Part shown: piece after piece, positions 1 to 7,053 of the stretch
Numbering within the stretch: position 1 is the first letter of the stretch
Layout of the letters: each line of letters opens with the position of its first letter
From: Reyranella sp.
GTDB lineage: Bacteria; Pseudomonadota; Alphaproteobacteria; Reyranellales; Reyranellaceae
NCBI GenBank assembly: GCA_030681635.1
Contig: JAUXRT010000231.1
Location: 1-7,727 of the forward strand
Reading direction: 5' to 3'
Length of the DNA: 7,727 bases
The notes under the pieces: model-generated
What the model was told of the DNA's origin: nothing
Databases searched by the model: none
Seen by the model: the letters and a program-made list of their open reading frames with translations, nothing else
Made by a program: the position numbers and the translations under genes

Positions 1-2
1 CC

Positions 3-401
3 GACGGCAAGAAGCGCCTGTGGCCGGAACTCGCGAAATATTTCCCGGCCGATCCCAAGCTGCTCTACGGCGAGGGCGAGGAGAAGCGCGCCAAGGAAGA
101 CGAGATCAAGAAGCGCCTGCTCTACGTGCAGTCGGTCGACACCGTGCGCTGCCTCGAATCGAAGGTGCTGACCGATCCGCAGGATGGCGATGTGGGCTCG
201 ATCATGGGGCTGGGCTTCGCGCCGCAGACCGGTGGCGCCGTCAGCCTGATCGATCAGGTCGGCGTCAAGAAGTTCGTGGCCGAATGCGATGACTTCGCCA
301 AGAAGTACGGCAACCAGTTCGCGGTGCCGAAGCTCTTGCGCGACATGGCCGCCAAGGGCGAGAGCTTCTACGGCAAGTACCACGCCGCCAAGGCGGCGTA
401 G
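3..401 (+). CDS. 3-hydroxyacyl-CoA dehydrogenase / FadB-FadJ-like multifunctional protein, C-terminal fragment
   Basis: This is the last 132 residues of a protein whose start lies left of the window; the frame is open from base 3 to the TAG at 399-401. It resembles the C-terminal domain of the FadB/FadJ alpha subunit of fatty-acid beta-oxidation. That protein hydrates enoyl-CoA and oxidises 3-hydroxyacyl-CoA with NAD in the cytoplasm. The visible support is the segment RLLYVQSVDTVRCLESKVL, followed by DGDVGSIMGLGFAPQTGG and SLIDQVG. This matches the family pattern of an acidic DGD(I/V)G, then G(I/L)GFPP...GG, then IDxxG in the C-terminal 3HCDH domain. The end SFYGKYHAAKAA is a typical family tail. 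The catalytic Rossmann and crotonase domains are outside the window, so FadB, FadJ or a single-domain form cannot be told apart. It converges on the Crp/Fnr gene with an 11-bp gap, and no terminator hairpin is evident between them. Confidence 0.85.
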   Translation, partial: DGKKRLWPELAKYFPADPKLLYGEGEEKRAKEDEIKKRLLYVQSVDTVRCLESKVLTDPQDGDVGSIMGLGFAPQTGGAVSLIDQVGVKKFVAECDDFAKKYGNQFAVPKLLRDMAAKGESFYGKYHAAKAA

Positions 402-412
402 ACCTCAGCCGG

Positions 413-1195
413 TCAGGCGATCAGTTCCTGGCCGATCGTCGCGGCGGGAGCGGGGATGCGCGTGAAGCTGGGCGGCTGGAAGTGCGCCAGCTGCCGCAGC
501 CCGCGCATGTCGGCGAAAGTCACATGCCGGCCGTCGAGCGTGATCAGGCCGTCGCCCCTCAGCTTGGCCAGCATGCGGTTGAGATGGGGAACGCTCATGC
601 CCAGCGCGTCGCTCATCACCTCCTGTGAAACCGGCAGGTCGACCTCGCGCTCGGCGGCGCGGCCGACGGCGGCCAGGCGCGCATGGATCTCCAGCAGGAA
701 ATGCGCCAGCCGCTCGACCGGCGTGCGGCGGCCGATGTCGATGATGTGCTCGGCGTACATGGTCGCCTCGTGGGCGGCGAGCCAGCTCAGCGCCAGGCCG
801 AACTTGGCGCGCCGGTAGCACAGCGCCACGAAGTCATCGAGGGCGCAGACCTCGAGCTTCATGTCGGAGAGCGCCACCACCGAGAAGACCGAGTGGTTGA
901 CGAAGCTGCCGGGAAAACCGATGACGTCGCCGGGCAACAGGACGCTCACGATCTGCCGCTTGCCGTTGCGCAGCAGCTTGTAGCGCGCGGCGAAGCCTTC
1001 CTTGATGAAGCAGAGCTTGTGATATTCGTAGCCTTCGACGATCAGGTCGCGGCGTTTCTTGACGTTGAGCTCGTCTTCCATCAGCAAGCGCAGGTCGTCG
1101 ATGTCGGCCGGCCCGAGTTCGACATAGCGTCGCAGGCGCGCGACCAGGGGACCGTCCCATCGGTCGGCGGCGATCTTGCGGATTGTGCCCGGCAT
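413..1195 (-). CDS. Crp/Fnr-family transcriptional regulator
   Basis: This is a 260-residue cytoplasmic DNA-binding regulator. Residues about 25-135 form the cyclic-nucleotide-binding-type beta roll, with the LLPGDVIGFPG turn at about 86-96. A long dimerisation helix follows at about 135-175 (LAAHEATMYAEHIIDIGRRT). The winged helix-turn-helix lies at about 187-235: LPVSQEVMSDALGMSVPHLN, then RMLAKLRGDGLI and the wing DGRHVTF. The recognition helix keeps the conserved Arg (R207) but has Pro and Asn where FNR/FixK proteins have Glu and Ser. Only three cysteines (C62, C117, C126) are present and there is no N-terminal Cys cluster, so it is not an Fe-S FNR. The ligand is unknown. I chose the ATG at 1195, which has AGGA just upstream with a short 2-nt spacer. 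The ATG at 1240 and the TTG at 1246 have no ribosome binding site and would place the operator-like palindromes inside the gene. It is divergent from the ABC importer, which suggests it regulates that operon and itself. Confidence 0.9.
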   Translation of the reverse strand: MPGTIRKIAADRWDGPLVARLRRYVELGPADIDDLRLLMEDELNVKKRRDLIVEGYEYHKLCFIKEGFAARYKLLRNGKRQIVSVLLPGDVIGFPGSFVNHSVFSVVALSDMKLEVCALDDFVALCYRRAKFGLALSWLAAHEATMYAEHIIDIGRRTPVERLAHFLLEIHARLAAVGRAAEREVDLPVSQEVMSDALGMSVPHLNRMLAKLRGDGLITLDGRHVTFADMRGLRQLAHFQPPSFTRIPAPAATIGQELIA

Positions 1196-1222
1196 GTTCC
1201 TGTTTTTTATGGCGTTCGCTCC

Positions 1223-1237
1223 CAGATCATTAATCTG
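1223..1237. promoter_or_regulatory. Palindrome CAGAT-N5-ATCTG, candidate operator
   Basis: A perfect 5-bp inverted repeat with a 5-base spacer, CAGATCATTAATCTG, lies in the divergent region. It overlaps the FNR-like box by eight bases, so two dimers could not easily occupy both sites at once. The half-site geometry suits a dimeric regulator such as the adjacent Crp/Fnr protein. There is no direct evidence of binding, and a 5-bp repeat can arise by chance. Confidence 0.3.
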
Positions 1238-1243
1238 CATCAA
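1230..1243. promoter_or_regulatory. FNR/FixK-type box (one mismatch)
   Basis: The bases TTAATCTGCATCAA match the FNR/FixK consensus TTGAT-N4-ATCAA in nine of ten defined positions; on the minus strand the site reads TTGAT-GCAG-ATTAA. It is centred about 41 bases upstream of the regulator start at 1195 and about 82 bases upstream of the importer start at 1319. It could therefore serve either divergent gene. Binding is inferred from the pattern only. The local Crp/Fnr protein lacks the Glu and Ser of the classical recognition helix, so a separate FixK or FnrL may be the binder. Confidence 0.4.
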
Positions 1244-1307
1244 CAAGGGCGGTTAAGGCGACCCCTACCAAAGGCGAACACACTACTCCCGAGGAAACGC
1301 AAAACAC

Positions 1308-1313
1308 GGGAGG
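1308..1313 (+). promoter_or_regulatory. Ribosome binding site that fixes the GTG start of the binding protein
   Basis: GGGAGG lies five bases before the GTG at 1319. This strong Shine-Dalgarno decides the start. The reading frame stays open far upstream, through the antisense of the regulator, but that extension would bury the Tat signal peptide. No convincing -35/-10 pair could be assigned in the region 1196-1307. Confidence 0.75.
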
Positions 1314-1318
1314 CTGAT

Positions 1319-2662
1319 GTGAAAAAGGGCAGTTCGACTTCGCGGCGGACATTCCTGCAGGCGGTGGCGACGGGCGCGGTTTCGTCGGGCATCGCGGCCT
1401 CGGGCCTGGTGGGCCGCAGCAGCTGGGCCAAGGAATACCCGCCGATCGGGACCTATCCGGCGGGCTCGTCGGGCAATTCGGTGTTCATCGGCATCTCGGT
1501 ACCGCGCACCGGAACCTACGCGGTGCAGGGCGAGGACGAGCTCAAGGGCTACCAGCTCGCCGTCGAGCACATCAACGCCGGTCACCCGCTGATCAAGGCG
1601 ATCTCGCCCAAGAGCGGCAAGGGCGTGCTGGGCAAGGAAGTGAAGTACGGCGTGGCCGATTCGGCCGCCAAGCCCAATACCGCGGTGCAGGCGCAGCAGC
1701 GCTTCATCACCGAGAACAAGGCGGTGCTGATGACCGGCTCGACCTCGAGCGCGGTCGCGGTGGCGCTGAACAAGCTCGCCCAGCGCGAGAAGGTGCTCTA
1801 TGCCGCCGGCATCTCCGGCTCCAACGACACGACCGGCAAGGACTGCGTGCGCTACGGCGTGCGCCAGTGCTTCTACGGCCAGACCGCCGCGGCGGCGATC
1901 GGGCCGCTGGTGGTCAAGACCTTCGGCAAGGGCAAGAAGGCCGCCTACCTGACGCCGGACTACACCTACGGCCACACCGTCACCAAGTCGATGGAGGATT
2001 ACCTCAAGACCGCGGGCTGGACGACGGCGACCAACCAGGTGGCGCCGCTCGGCGCGCCCGACTACTCGTCGTACCTCCTCAACATCGCCAACTCGGGCGC
2101 CGACGTGCTGCTCAACGTCAACTGGGGCCACGACGCGGTGCTGTCGACGCAGCAGGCCAAGCAGTTCGGCATCTTCGACAAGATGAAGCTCGTGGTGCCG
2201 TACCAGACGCCGTTCCTGGCGCGCGAGGCCGGCGGCGGGCTGCTGTCCGGCGTCTATGCCGCCACCGACTTCTGGTGGACGCTGCAGGACAAGTACCCGC
2301 TCGCCAAGATGTTCGTCGAGGCCTTCGACGCCAAGTACGGCTACAAGCCGGAGTGGGGCGCCAACAACGCCTACATGGAGTTCGCCCTGTGGGCCGACGC
2401 CGTCGAGCGTGCGGGCACGTTCTATCCGCCCGACGTCATCAAGGTCTACGAGGACGGCCACAAGATCCAGTCGACCGTGGGCGAGGTCTACTTCCGCGCC
2501 GCCGATCACCAGCTCGTGCGGCCGGTCATCATCGTGCGCGGCAAGAAGCCGGCCGACATGAAGAACAAGGAGGACTTCTACGACGTCGTCGAGGTCGTCC
2601 CGGGCGAGCCGCTGATGCAGAAGCCGGACGCCTTCGGCTGCAAGCTCGGCGACTACACGTGA
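1319..2662 (+). CDS. Tat-exported substrate-binding protein of a Liv/HAAT-type ABC transporter
   Basis: This 447-residue periplasmic ligand-binding protein (LivK type, Peripla_BP_6 fold) captures substrate and delivers it to the LivH/LivM permeases. The N-terminus carries a twin-arginine signal: SRRTFLQAV at residues 8-16, a hydrophobic stretch to about 31, and a likely cleavage after the SSWA segment near residue 37. The mature domain begins at SVFIGISVPRTGTYAVQG, the usual first strand and helix of the family. It continues with LKGYQLAVEHIN, the GSTSSAVAVALNKLAQREKV segment and YLTPDYTYGH. C176 and C184 are close enough to form a disulfide in the periplasm. The length fits the family (about 380-450). 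It starts the operon, 33 bp before livH. The substrate cannot be read from sequence: leucine-type amino acids, amides, urea, aromatic acids and other carboxylates are all known for this family. The hydratase downstream hints at a catabolic carboxylate. Confidence 0.93.
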   Translation: MKKGSSTSRRTFLQAVATGAVSSGIAASGLVGRSSWAKEYPPIGTYPAGSSGNSVFIGISVPRTGTYAVQGEDELKGYQLAVEHINAGHPLIKAISPKSGKGVLGKEVKYGVADSAAKPNTAVQAQQRFITENKAVLMTGSTSSAVAVALNKLAQREKVLYAAGISGSNDTTGKDCVRYGVRQCFYGQTAAAAIGPLVVKTFGKGKKAAYLTPDYTYGHTVTKSMEDYLKTAGWTTATNQVAPLGAPDYSSYLLNIANSGADVLLNVNWGHDAVLSTQQAKQFGIFDKMKLVVPYQTPFLAREAGGGLLSGVYAATDFWWTLQDKYPLAKMFVEAFDAKYGYKPEWGANNAYMEFALWADAVERAGTFYPPDVIKVYEDGHKIQSTVGEVYFRAADHQLVRPVIIVRGKKPADMKNKEDFYDVVEVVPGEPLMQKPDAFGCKLGDYT

Positions 2663-2685
2663 TCGTCCGTTCGGAAGGGATTGGC

Positions 2686-2689
2686 GAGG
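2686..2689 (+). promoter_or_regulatory. Ribosome binding site supporting the TTG start of livH
   Basis: GAGG sits six bases before the TTG at 2696 and favours that codon. The upstream in-frame TTG at 2681 is directly abutted by GGAAGGGA with essentially no spacer, so it is the poorer candidate. Confidence 0.55.
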
Positions 2690-2695
2690 TGTGCG

Positions 2696-3571
2696 TTGTT
2701 CACCTGGCCTAATCTCCTTTCGCAGCTGTTCAACGGCCTGGCGCTGGGGGCGCTGCTTGCGCTCATCAGCTCCGGGCTGACGATCATCTACGGCACGCTC
2801 GGCGTCCTGAACCTGGCGCACGGCGCCATGTTCATGCTGGGCGGCTATGCGGGCTACGTCGCCTACCAGGCGACCGACTCCTTCATCGTCGCGGTGTTGG
2901 CGGGGACGCTGTTCCTGCTGGTCGTCGGCGTGGTGATCGAGCGGCTGATCATCCGCCACTTCTACGATCGCCCGCACGAGGACCAGCTGCTGGTCACCTT
3001 CGGCCTGTCGATCTGCTTCGTCGAGATCGTCCGCTTCTTCTTCTCGAGCCTGTCGGTCAACGTGCCGGCGCCGGCGATCTTCTCGGGCATCACCCAGCTC
3101 GGCGTCATGGCCTACCCGACCTATCGCCTGGCCGTGGTCGGCATCGTGGCGGTGGCGTTGCTGGCACTCTATCTCATGCTCTACCGCACGCGGCTCGGCA
3201 TGATCGTGCGCGCCGGGATCGAGGACCCTGTCATGGTCGACTCGCTCGGCATCAACGTGTTCCGCGTCTTCATGGTGGTCTTCGGCATCGGCTCGATGGC
3301 GGCCGGGTTCGCCGGGATCGTCAACGCCCCGGTGGTCTCGCTGACGCCCGACGTGGGCGAGGCCATCCTGGTCCAGACCTTTGTCGTCGTGGTGATCGGC
3401 GGCGTCGGATCCTTCCCCGGCGCTGTGCTGGGCGGGCTGATCGCCGGCGAGATCATCAGCATCACCTCGATGATCAACCCCGGCTACGCCTACGTCATGC
3501 TGTTCGCGGCGATGACTCTGGTGCTGCTGGTGCGGCCGCACGGGCTCCTCGGTACGCGGGGCCGCGAATGA
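2696..3571 (+). CDS. livH: Branched-chain amino acid-type ABC transporter permease LivH
   Basis: This 291-residue inner-membrane permease is one of the two pore subunits of the Liv/HAAT importer. The opening LLSQLFNGLALGALLALISS and the motif GTLGVLNLAHGAMFMLGGY are hallmark LivH sequences (family pattern NGL..GA..AL...G...G.L...N.AHG). About eight hydrophobic segments can be seen. A cytoplasmic EAA-type coupling loop lies near residues 172-205 (RAGIEDPVMVDSLGIN), where an ATPase subunit docks. The conserved VVVVIGGVGSFPGAVLGGLI block near the C-terminus is also typical. The length agrees with the family (about 290-300). The start is a TTG; if the TTG at 2681 were used, five residues would be added. 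It follows the binding-protein gene by 33 bp. Its TGA lies inside an ATGA that opens a string of minicistrons leading to the next gene. Confidence 0.92.
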   Translation: MFTWPNLLSQLFNGLALGALLALISSGLTIIYGTLGVLNLAHGAMFMLGGYAGYVAYQATDSFIVAVLAGTLFLLVVGVVIERLIIRHFYDRPHEDQLLVTFGLSICFVEIVRFFFSSLSVNVPAPAIFSGITQLGVMAYPTYRLAVVGIVAVALLALYLMLYRTRLGMIVRAGIEDPVMVDSLGINVFRVFMVVFGIGSMAAGFAGIVNAPVVSLTPDVGEAILVQTFVVVVIGGVGSFPGAVLGGLIAGEIISITSMINPGYAYVMLFAAMTLVLLVRPHGLLGTRGRE

Positions 3572-3599
3572 CCCCCCTCGAATGATCACCGGCGCTTGA
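3568..3599 (+). other. Two overlapping five-codon minicistrons linking livH to livM-livG
   Basis: The livH TGA overlaps an ATG at 3568, which opens a five-codon frame ending at TGA 3583-3585. That stop overlaps an ATG at 3582, which opens a second five-codon frame ending at TGA 3597-3599. That stop shares its last base with the livM-livG ATG at 3599. The main start has no recognisable Shine-Dalgarno upstream. The arrangement could pass terminating ribosomes stepwise from livH to the fusion gene. Coupling is an inference, and the overlaps are short enough to occur by chance. Confidence 0.35.
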
Positions 3600-5442
3600 T
3601 GTCCTCCTCCCTTCGTTTCCGGGCCGAGCTGCTGACGGCGCTCGGCCTGCTCGCCGCGCCGTTCGTGCTGCCCCATCTCGGCTTCGCACCCAACACGGTC
3701 AACCGCATCCTGGTGTGGGGCCTGTTCGGCATCGGCTTCGACATCCTGTTCGGCTACACTGGCCTGCTGTCGTTCGGCCAGTCGGCGCTCTACGGCACCG
3801 GCGGCTTCGTGGCCGCCTACCTGCTCACCCGGGCGGGCTTTCCCCACGTCGTGCTGGCGCTGATCATCGGCACGATCGCCGCCGCCGCGGTCGGCTACCT
3901 CGTCGGGCTGATTGCGCTGCGCCGAACCGGCATCTATTTCGCCATGATCACGGTGGCCATCGCCGAGGTCTTCTACTTCGTGGAGTTCAATCCGCTGGCG
4001 GAGTGGACCGGCGGCGAAAACGGCCTGCCCGGCGTGCCGACGCCCAGTCTCTACCTCGGCTTCACCACCGTGCACTTCACCTCCGGCTGGGCGCTCTATC
4101 CCTTCCTCGCCTTCTGCTACTTCATCGGCATCGTGCTGGCGCTGCGCATCGTGCGCTCGCCGGTCGGCGCCGTCCTGAGCGCGATCCGCGAGAACCCGCT
4201 GCGCGCCGCCGCCGTCGGCCACAACATCCACGGCTACAAGCTCGCCGCCTTCGTGATCGCCGCGGCCTATGCCGGCCTCGCCGGCGGCCTGCTGGGCGTC
4301 ATGCAGGCCTTCATGCCGCCGGAAGCCTTCACCTTCGACACGTCGGGCCAGCTCGTGATGCAGACCGCCATCGGCGGCCGGGGCACGCTGTTCGGCCCGC
4401 TGGTCGGCGCCGCGGTCTGGCTGTACCTGCAGGACTTCCTGCAGGCGACGCTCAACCTGGGCGCGGCCTGGAAGCTGGTGCTCGGGCTGATCTTCGTGCT
4501 GCTGGTCTGCTTCCTGCGCCAGGGCATCATCGGCGGCTTCCAGGATCTCTATCGCCTGACGATCGGCCGGAAGCCTGCGCCGGCGGAACCGGTGGAGCCC
4601 ACGGAAGCAGCGCCGCTCGCGCCCGACGCGCCGCGGCCGGCGCCCATGCCGCCGCGGCGTCGCGCGCCCGAGGGCTTCAGGGGCCCGATCCTGCAGGCCT
4701 CCGGCCTCACCAAGCACTATGGCGGGTTGGCCGCCAACTCCGACATCAACTTCACGGTCCAGCGCGGCGAACTGCGCGGCATCATCGGCCCGAACGGGGC
4801 GGGCAAGTCGACGTTCTTCAAGATGCTGACCTGCGAAGTGCCGCCCACCGCCGGCCGGATCGTGTTCGAAGGCCACGACATCACGGGCAAGACCGTCACC
4901 GACGTCTGCCAGCTCGGGCTGACGAAGAGCTACCAGGTCAACCAGCTCTTCAATCGCCTGACGGTGCGGCAGAACCTCACCATCGCGGCCCTTGCCGAGC
5001 TGCGCGGCAAGTTCAGGCTCGACATGCTGGGCAGCATGTCGAAGATCCGCGGCCTCGACGAACAGGTCGAGCACACGCTCGCGCTGGTCAACCTCGCCGA
5101 CCGGCCCGACACGCCGGTGTCGCAGCTTGCCTACGGCGAGAAGCGGCGGCTGGAAGTGGGGCTTGCCCTGGCCTCGTCGCCGAGCCTCCTGCTGCTCGAC
5201 GAGCCGCTGGCCGGCATGAGCCCGCGCGAGCGCGTCGAGACGGTCAAGCTGCTCAAGTCGATCAGCCAGGGCCGCACCATGATCATCATCGACCACGACA
5301 TGGATTCGCTGTTCGAGCTGGCGGAGCGCATCACCGTGCTGCAGGAGGGGCGGGTGCTGGCCGAAGGCACGCCGCAGGAAATCAAGGGCAACACCAAGGT
5401 GCAGGAAGCCTATCTCGGCGGCGTGCATGGAGTGCTCGGACA

Positions 5443-5446
<4 letters not shown>
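3599..5446 (+). CDS. Fused LivM permease - LivG ATPase of a Liv-type ABC importer
   Basis: This 615-residue inner-membrane protein combines two subunits. Residues 1 to about 323 are LivM-like. They include VNRILVWGLFGIGFDILFGY, then TGLLSFGQSALYGTGGF, several membrane segments, GGENGLPGVP, and an EAA-type loop near 194-225 (SAIRENPLRAAAVGHNI). Residues about 324-360 form a Pro/Ala-rich linker with an Arg cluster. Residues about 361-615 are a LivG ATPase. Its motifs are Walker A GPNGAGKST (397-405), Q-loop in TKSYQVNQLF, signature LAYGE (510-514), Walker B LLLLDEP with D534/E535, and H-loop IIDHD with H566. All catalytic residues are present. Fused permease-ATPase members of this family are known. 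The ATG at 3599 was chosen over the adjacent TTG at 3596. Its TGA overlaps the livF start. The linker is presumably cytoplasmic and tethers the ATPase to its own permease. Confidence 0.92.
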
Positions 5447-6141
<695 letters not shown>

Positions 6142-6172
6142 CGGCGCCGCGAGCCGTTCCGGACCGCTCTCT

Positions 6173-6187
6173 CCCGCGATGCGCGGG
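6173..6187. other. Short GC-rich hairpin after livF
   Basis: CCCGCG-ATG-CGCGGG is a perfect 6-bp inverted repeat with a three-base loop, 32 bases after the livF stop. No T-run follows on either strand, so it is not a classical intrinsic terminator. It could slow decay of the transporter mRNA from its 3' end or be a remnant of a palindromic repeat. A weaker GGGCT-TTG-AGCCC hairpin follows at 6201-6213. Confidence 0.35.
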
Positions 6188-6215
6188 CAGGGAGGAACAC
6201 GGGCTTTGAGCCCAG

Positions 6216-6255
6216 CCCTCGGCGAAGTACAAAGAGCGCAACGCTGTACCGAGGG
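6216..6255 (+). promoter_or_regulatory. Bulged hairpin overlapping the ribosome binding site of the hydratase gene
   Basis: The 3' arm is continuous: CGCT (6242-6245), GTAC (6246-6249) and CGAGGG (6250-6255). It pairs with AGCG (6235-6238), GTAC (6227-6230) and CCCTCG (6216-6221) on the 5' side, with a CAA loop and two 5' bulges of four and five bases. That makes 14 base pairs in three blocks. The Shine-Dalgarno GAGGGAG (6251-6257), seven bases before the GTG at 6265, is largely inside the outer stem. Folding would reduce ribosome access. Whether this is regulated is unknown. Confidence 0.45.
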
Positions 6256-6264
6256 AGAAACGCC

Positions 6265-7053
6265 GTGGACGCCAAGGAAATCGCTGCACTGGCCGAGAAG
6301 ATCGCCGAGGGCCGCCGCTCGCAGAAGCCGATGGACATCATCGCGGCGACGGCCAACCTGTCGGAGGCCGATGCCTACAAGGTGCAGTTCGCGGTCCACG
6401 ATCTCTACACCGCCGCGGGAGACAAGTTCGCGGGCTGGAAGGTGGCGCTGACGCTGCCGACGCAGTACGAGCCGCTGAAGCTGTCGGGGCCGGTCTTTGC
6501 CGGCGTCTACCACAGCGGGCTGCGCCAAAGCGGGGCGGCCTTCGAGAAGGGCTGGCCGCTGAAGCCCGGCATCGAGCCCGAGCTGGTCGCGCGCATTTCG
6601 AAGGATGCGCCGGCCGGCGGCGCGCCGCACACCGCCGATTCCATCCGTGCCCATGTCGGCAACCTCTATTGCGGCATGGAACTGGTCGACAACCGCTACG
6701 TCGACGTCACCAAGATGAACGGTCCCGCGCGCATCGCCGACAACGTGCTGCAGGCGGCCCTCGTGGTCGGCACCGAGATCAAGGACTGGCAGAAGCTCGA
6801 CTTCGCCAACCTCAAAGGCCGCTCGACGCTCGACGGCAAGGAACTGGCGGCCGGTCCCGGCAGCGCCGTCATGGGCGGCGCGCTGATCTCGCTCGCCTGG
6901 CTCGCCAATGCGCTGAACAAGCACGGCCGCCACCTCAAGGCGGGCGACCTCGTGCTCACCGGGTCGGTGCATCCGCCGGCGTTCCTACCGGGAACCGGCG
7001 TTGCCAAGACCGAATTCATCGATCTCGGAAGCACAGAAATCACCATCAAGTAG
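6265..7053 (+). CDS. 2-keto-4-pentenoate hydratase (MhpD/HpaH) family protein
   Basis: This 262-residue cytoplasmic enzyme belongs to the fumarylacetoacetate-hydrolase-fold hydratases. They add water to 2-hydroxy-alkadienoates or 2-oxo-enoates formed by aromatic ring meta-cleavage, using a divalent metal; related members are decarboxylases or hydrolases. Visible signatures are FAGWKVALT (55-63), the metal-ligand pair in KPGIEPEL (E104 and E106), GMELVDNRY with the third acidic ligand E139, RIADN (156-160), LVVGTEI (166-172), GSAVMGGALISLAWLANAL (199-217) and HLKAGDLVLTGSVHPP (223-238). Length is normal (about 260). The exact substrate cannot be deduced: 2-hydroxypentadienoate, 2-oxohept-3-enedioate and related acids are all possible. 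The GTG start is supported by GAGGGAG seven bases upstream. It lies 123 bp after livF on the same strand, so it may be co-transcribed or have its own promoter. Its last 69 bases overlap the convergent helix-turn-helix gene. Confidence 0.88.
   Translation: MDAKEIAALAEKIAEGRRSQKPMDIIAATANLSEADAYKVQFAVHDLYTAAGDKFAGWKVALTLPTQYEPLKLSGPVFAGVYHSGLRQSGAAFEKGWPLKPGIEPELVARISKDAPAGGAPHTADSIRAHVGNLYCGMELVDNRYVDVTKMNGPARIADNVLQAALVVGTEIKDWQKLDFANLKGRSTLDGKELAAGPGSAVMGGALISLAWLANALNKHGRHLKAGDLVLTGSVHPPAFLPGTGVAKTEFIDLGSTEITIK

Noticed and set aside
402..412. A bidirectional terminator between the convergent dehydrogenase and regulator genes.
   Set aside because: Only 11 bases separate the stops and no clear inverted repeat with T-run spans them.
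683..1318. Upstream extension of the binding-protein frame through the antisense of the regulator, giving a 659-residue protein.
   Set aside because: The extension is a mirror of the Crp/Fnr gene. The GTG at 1319 has a strong ribosome binding site and begins a proper Tat signal peptide.
4426..4445. Direct repeat of the palindrome CCTGCAGG, 12 bases apart.
   Set aside because: It falls inside the LivM domain and encodes a repeated Leu-Gln pair in a membrane-proximal helix. Codon coincidence explains it.
3715..5442. Long plus-strand upstream extension of the livF frame within the livM-livG gene.
   Set aside because: Its translation is Arg/Ala/Gly/Pro-rich frame-shadow sequence without domains. 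LivF homology begins exactly at the ATG at 5443.
6142..6215. Possible intrinsic terminator after livF.
   Set aside because: The hairpins at 6173-6187 and 6201-6213 are short and not followed by a T-run, so termination cannot be claimed.
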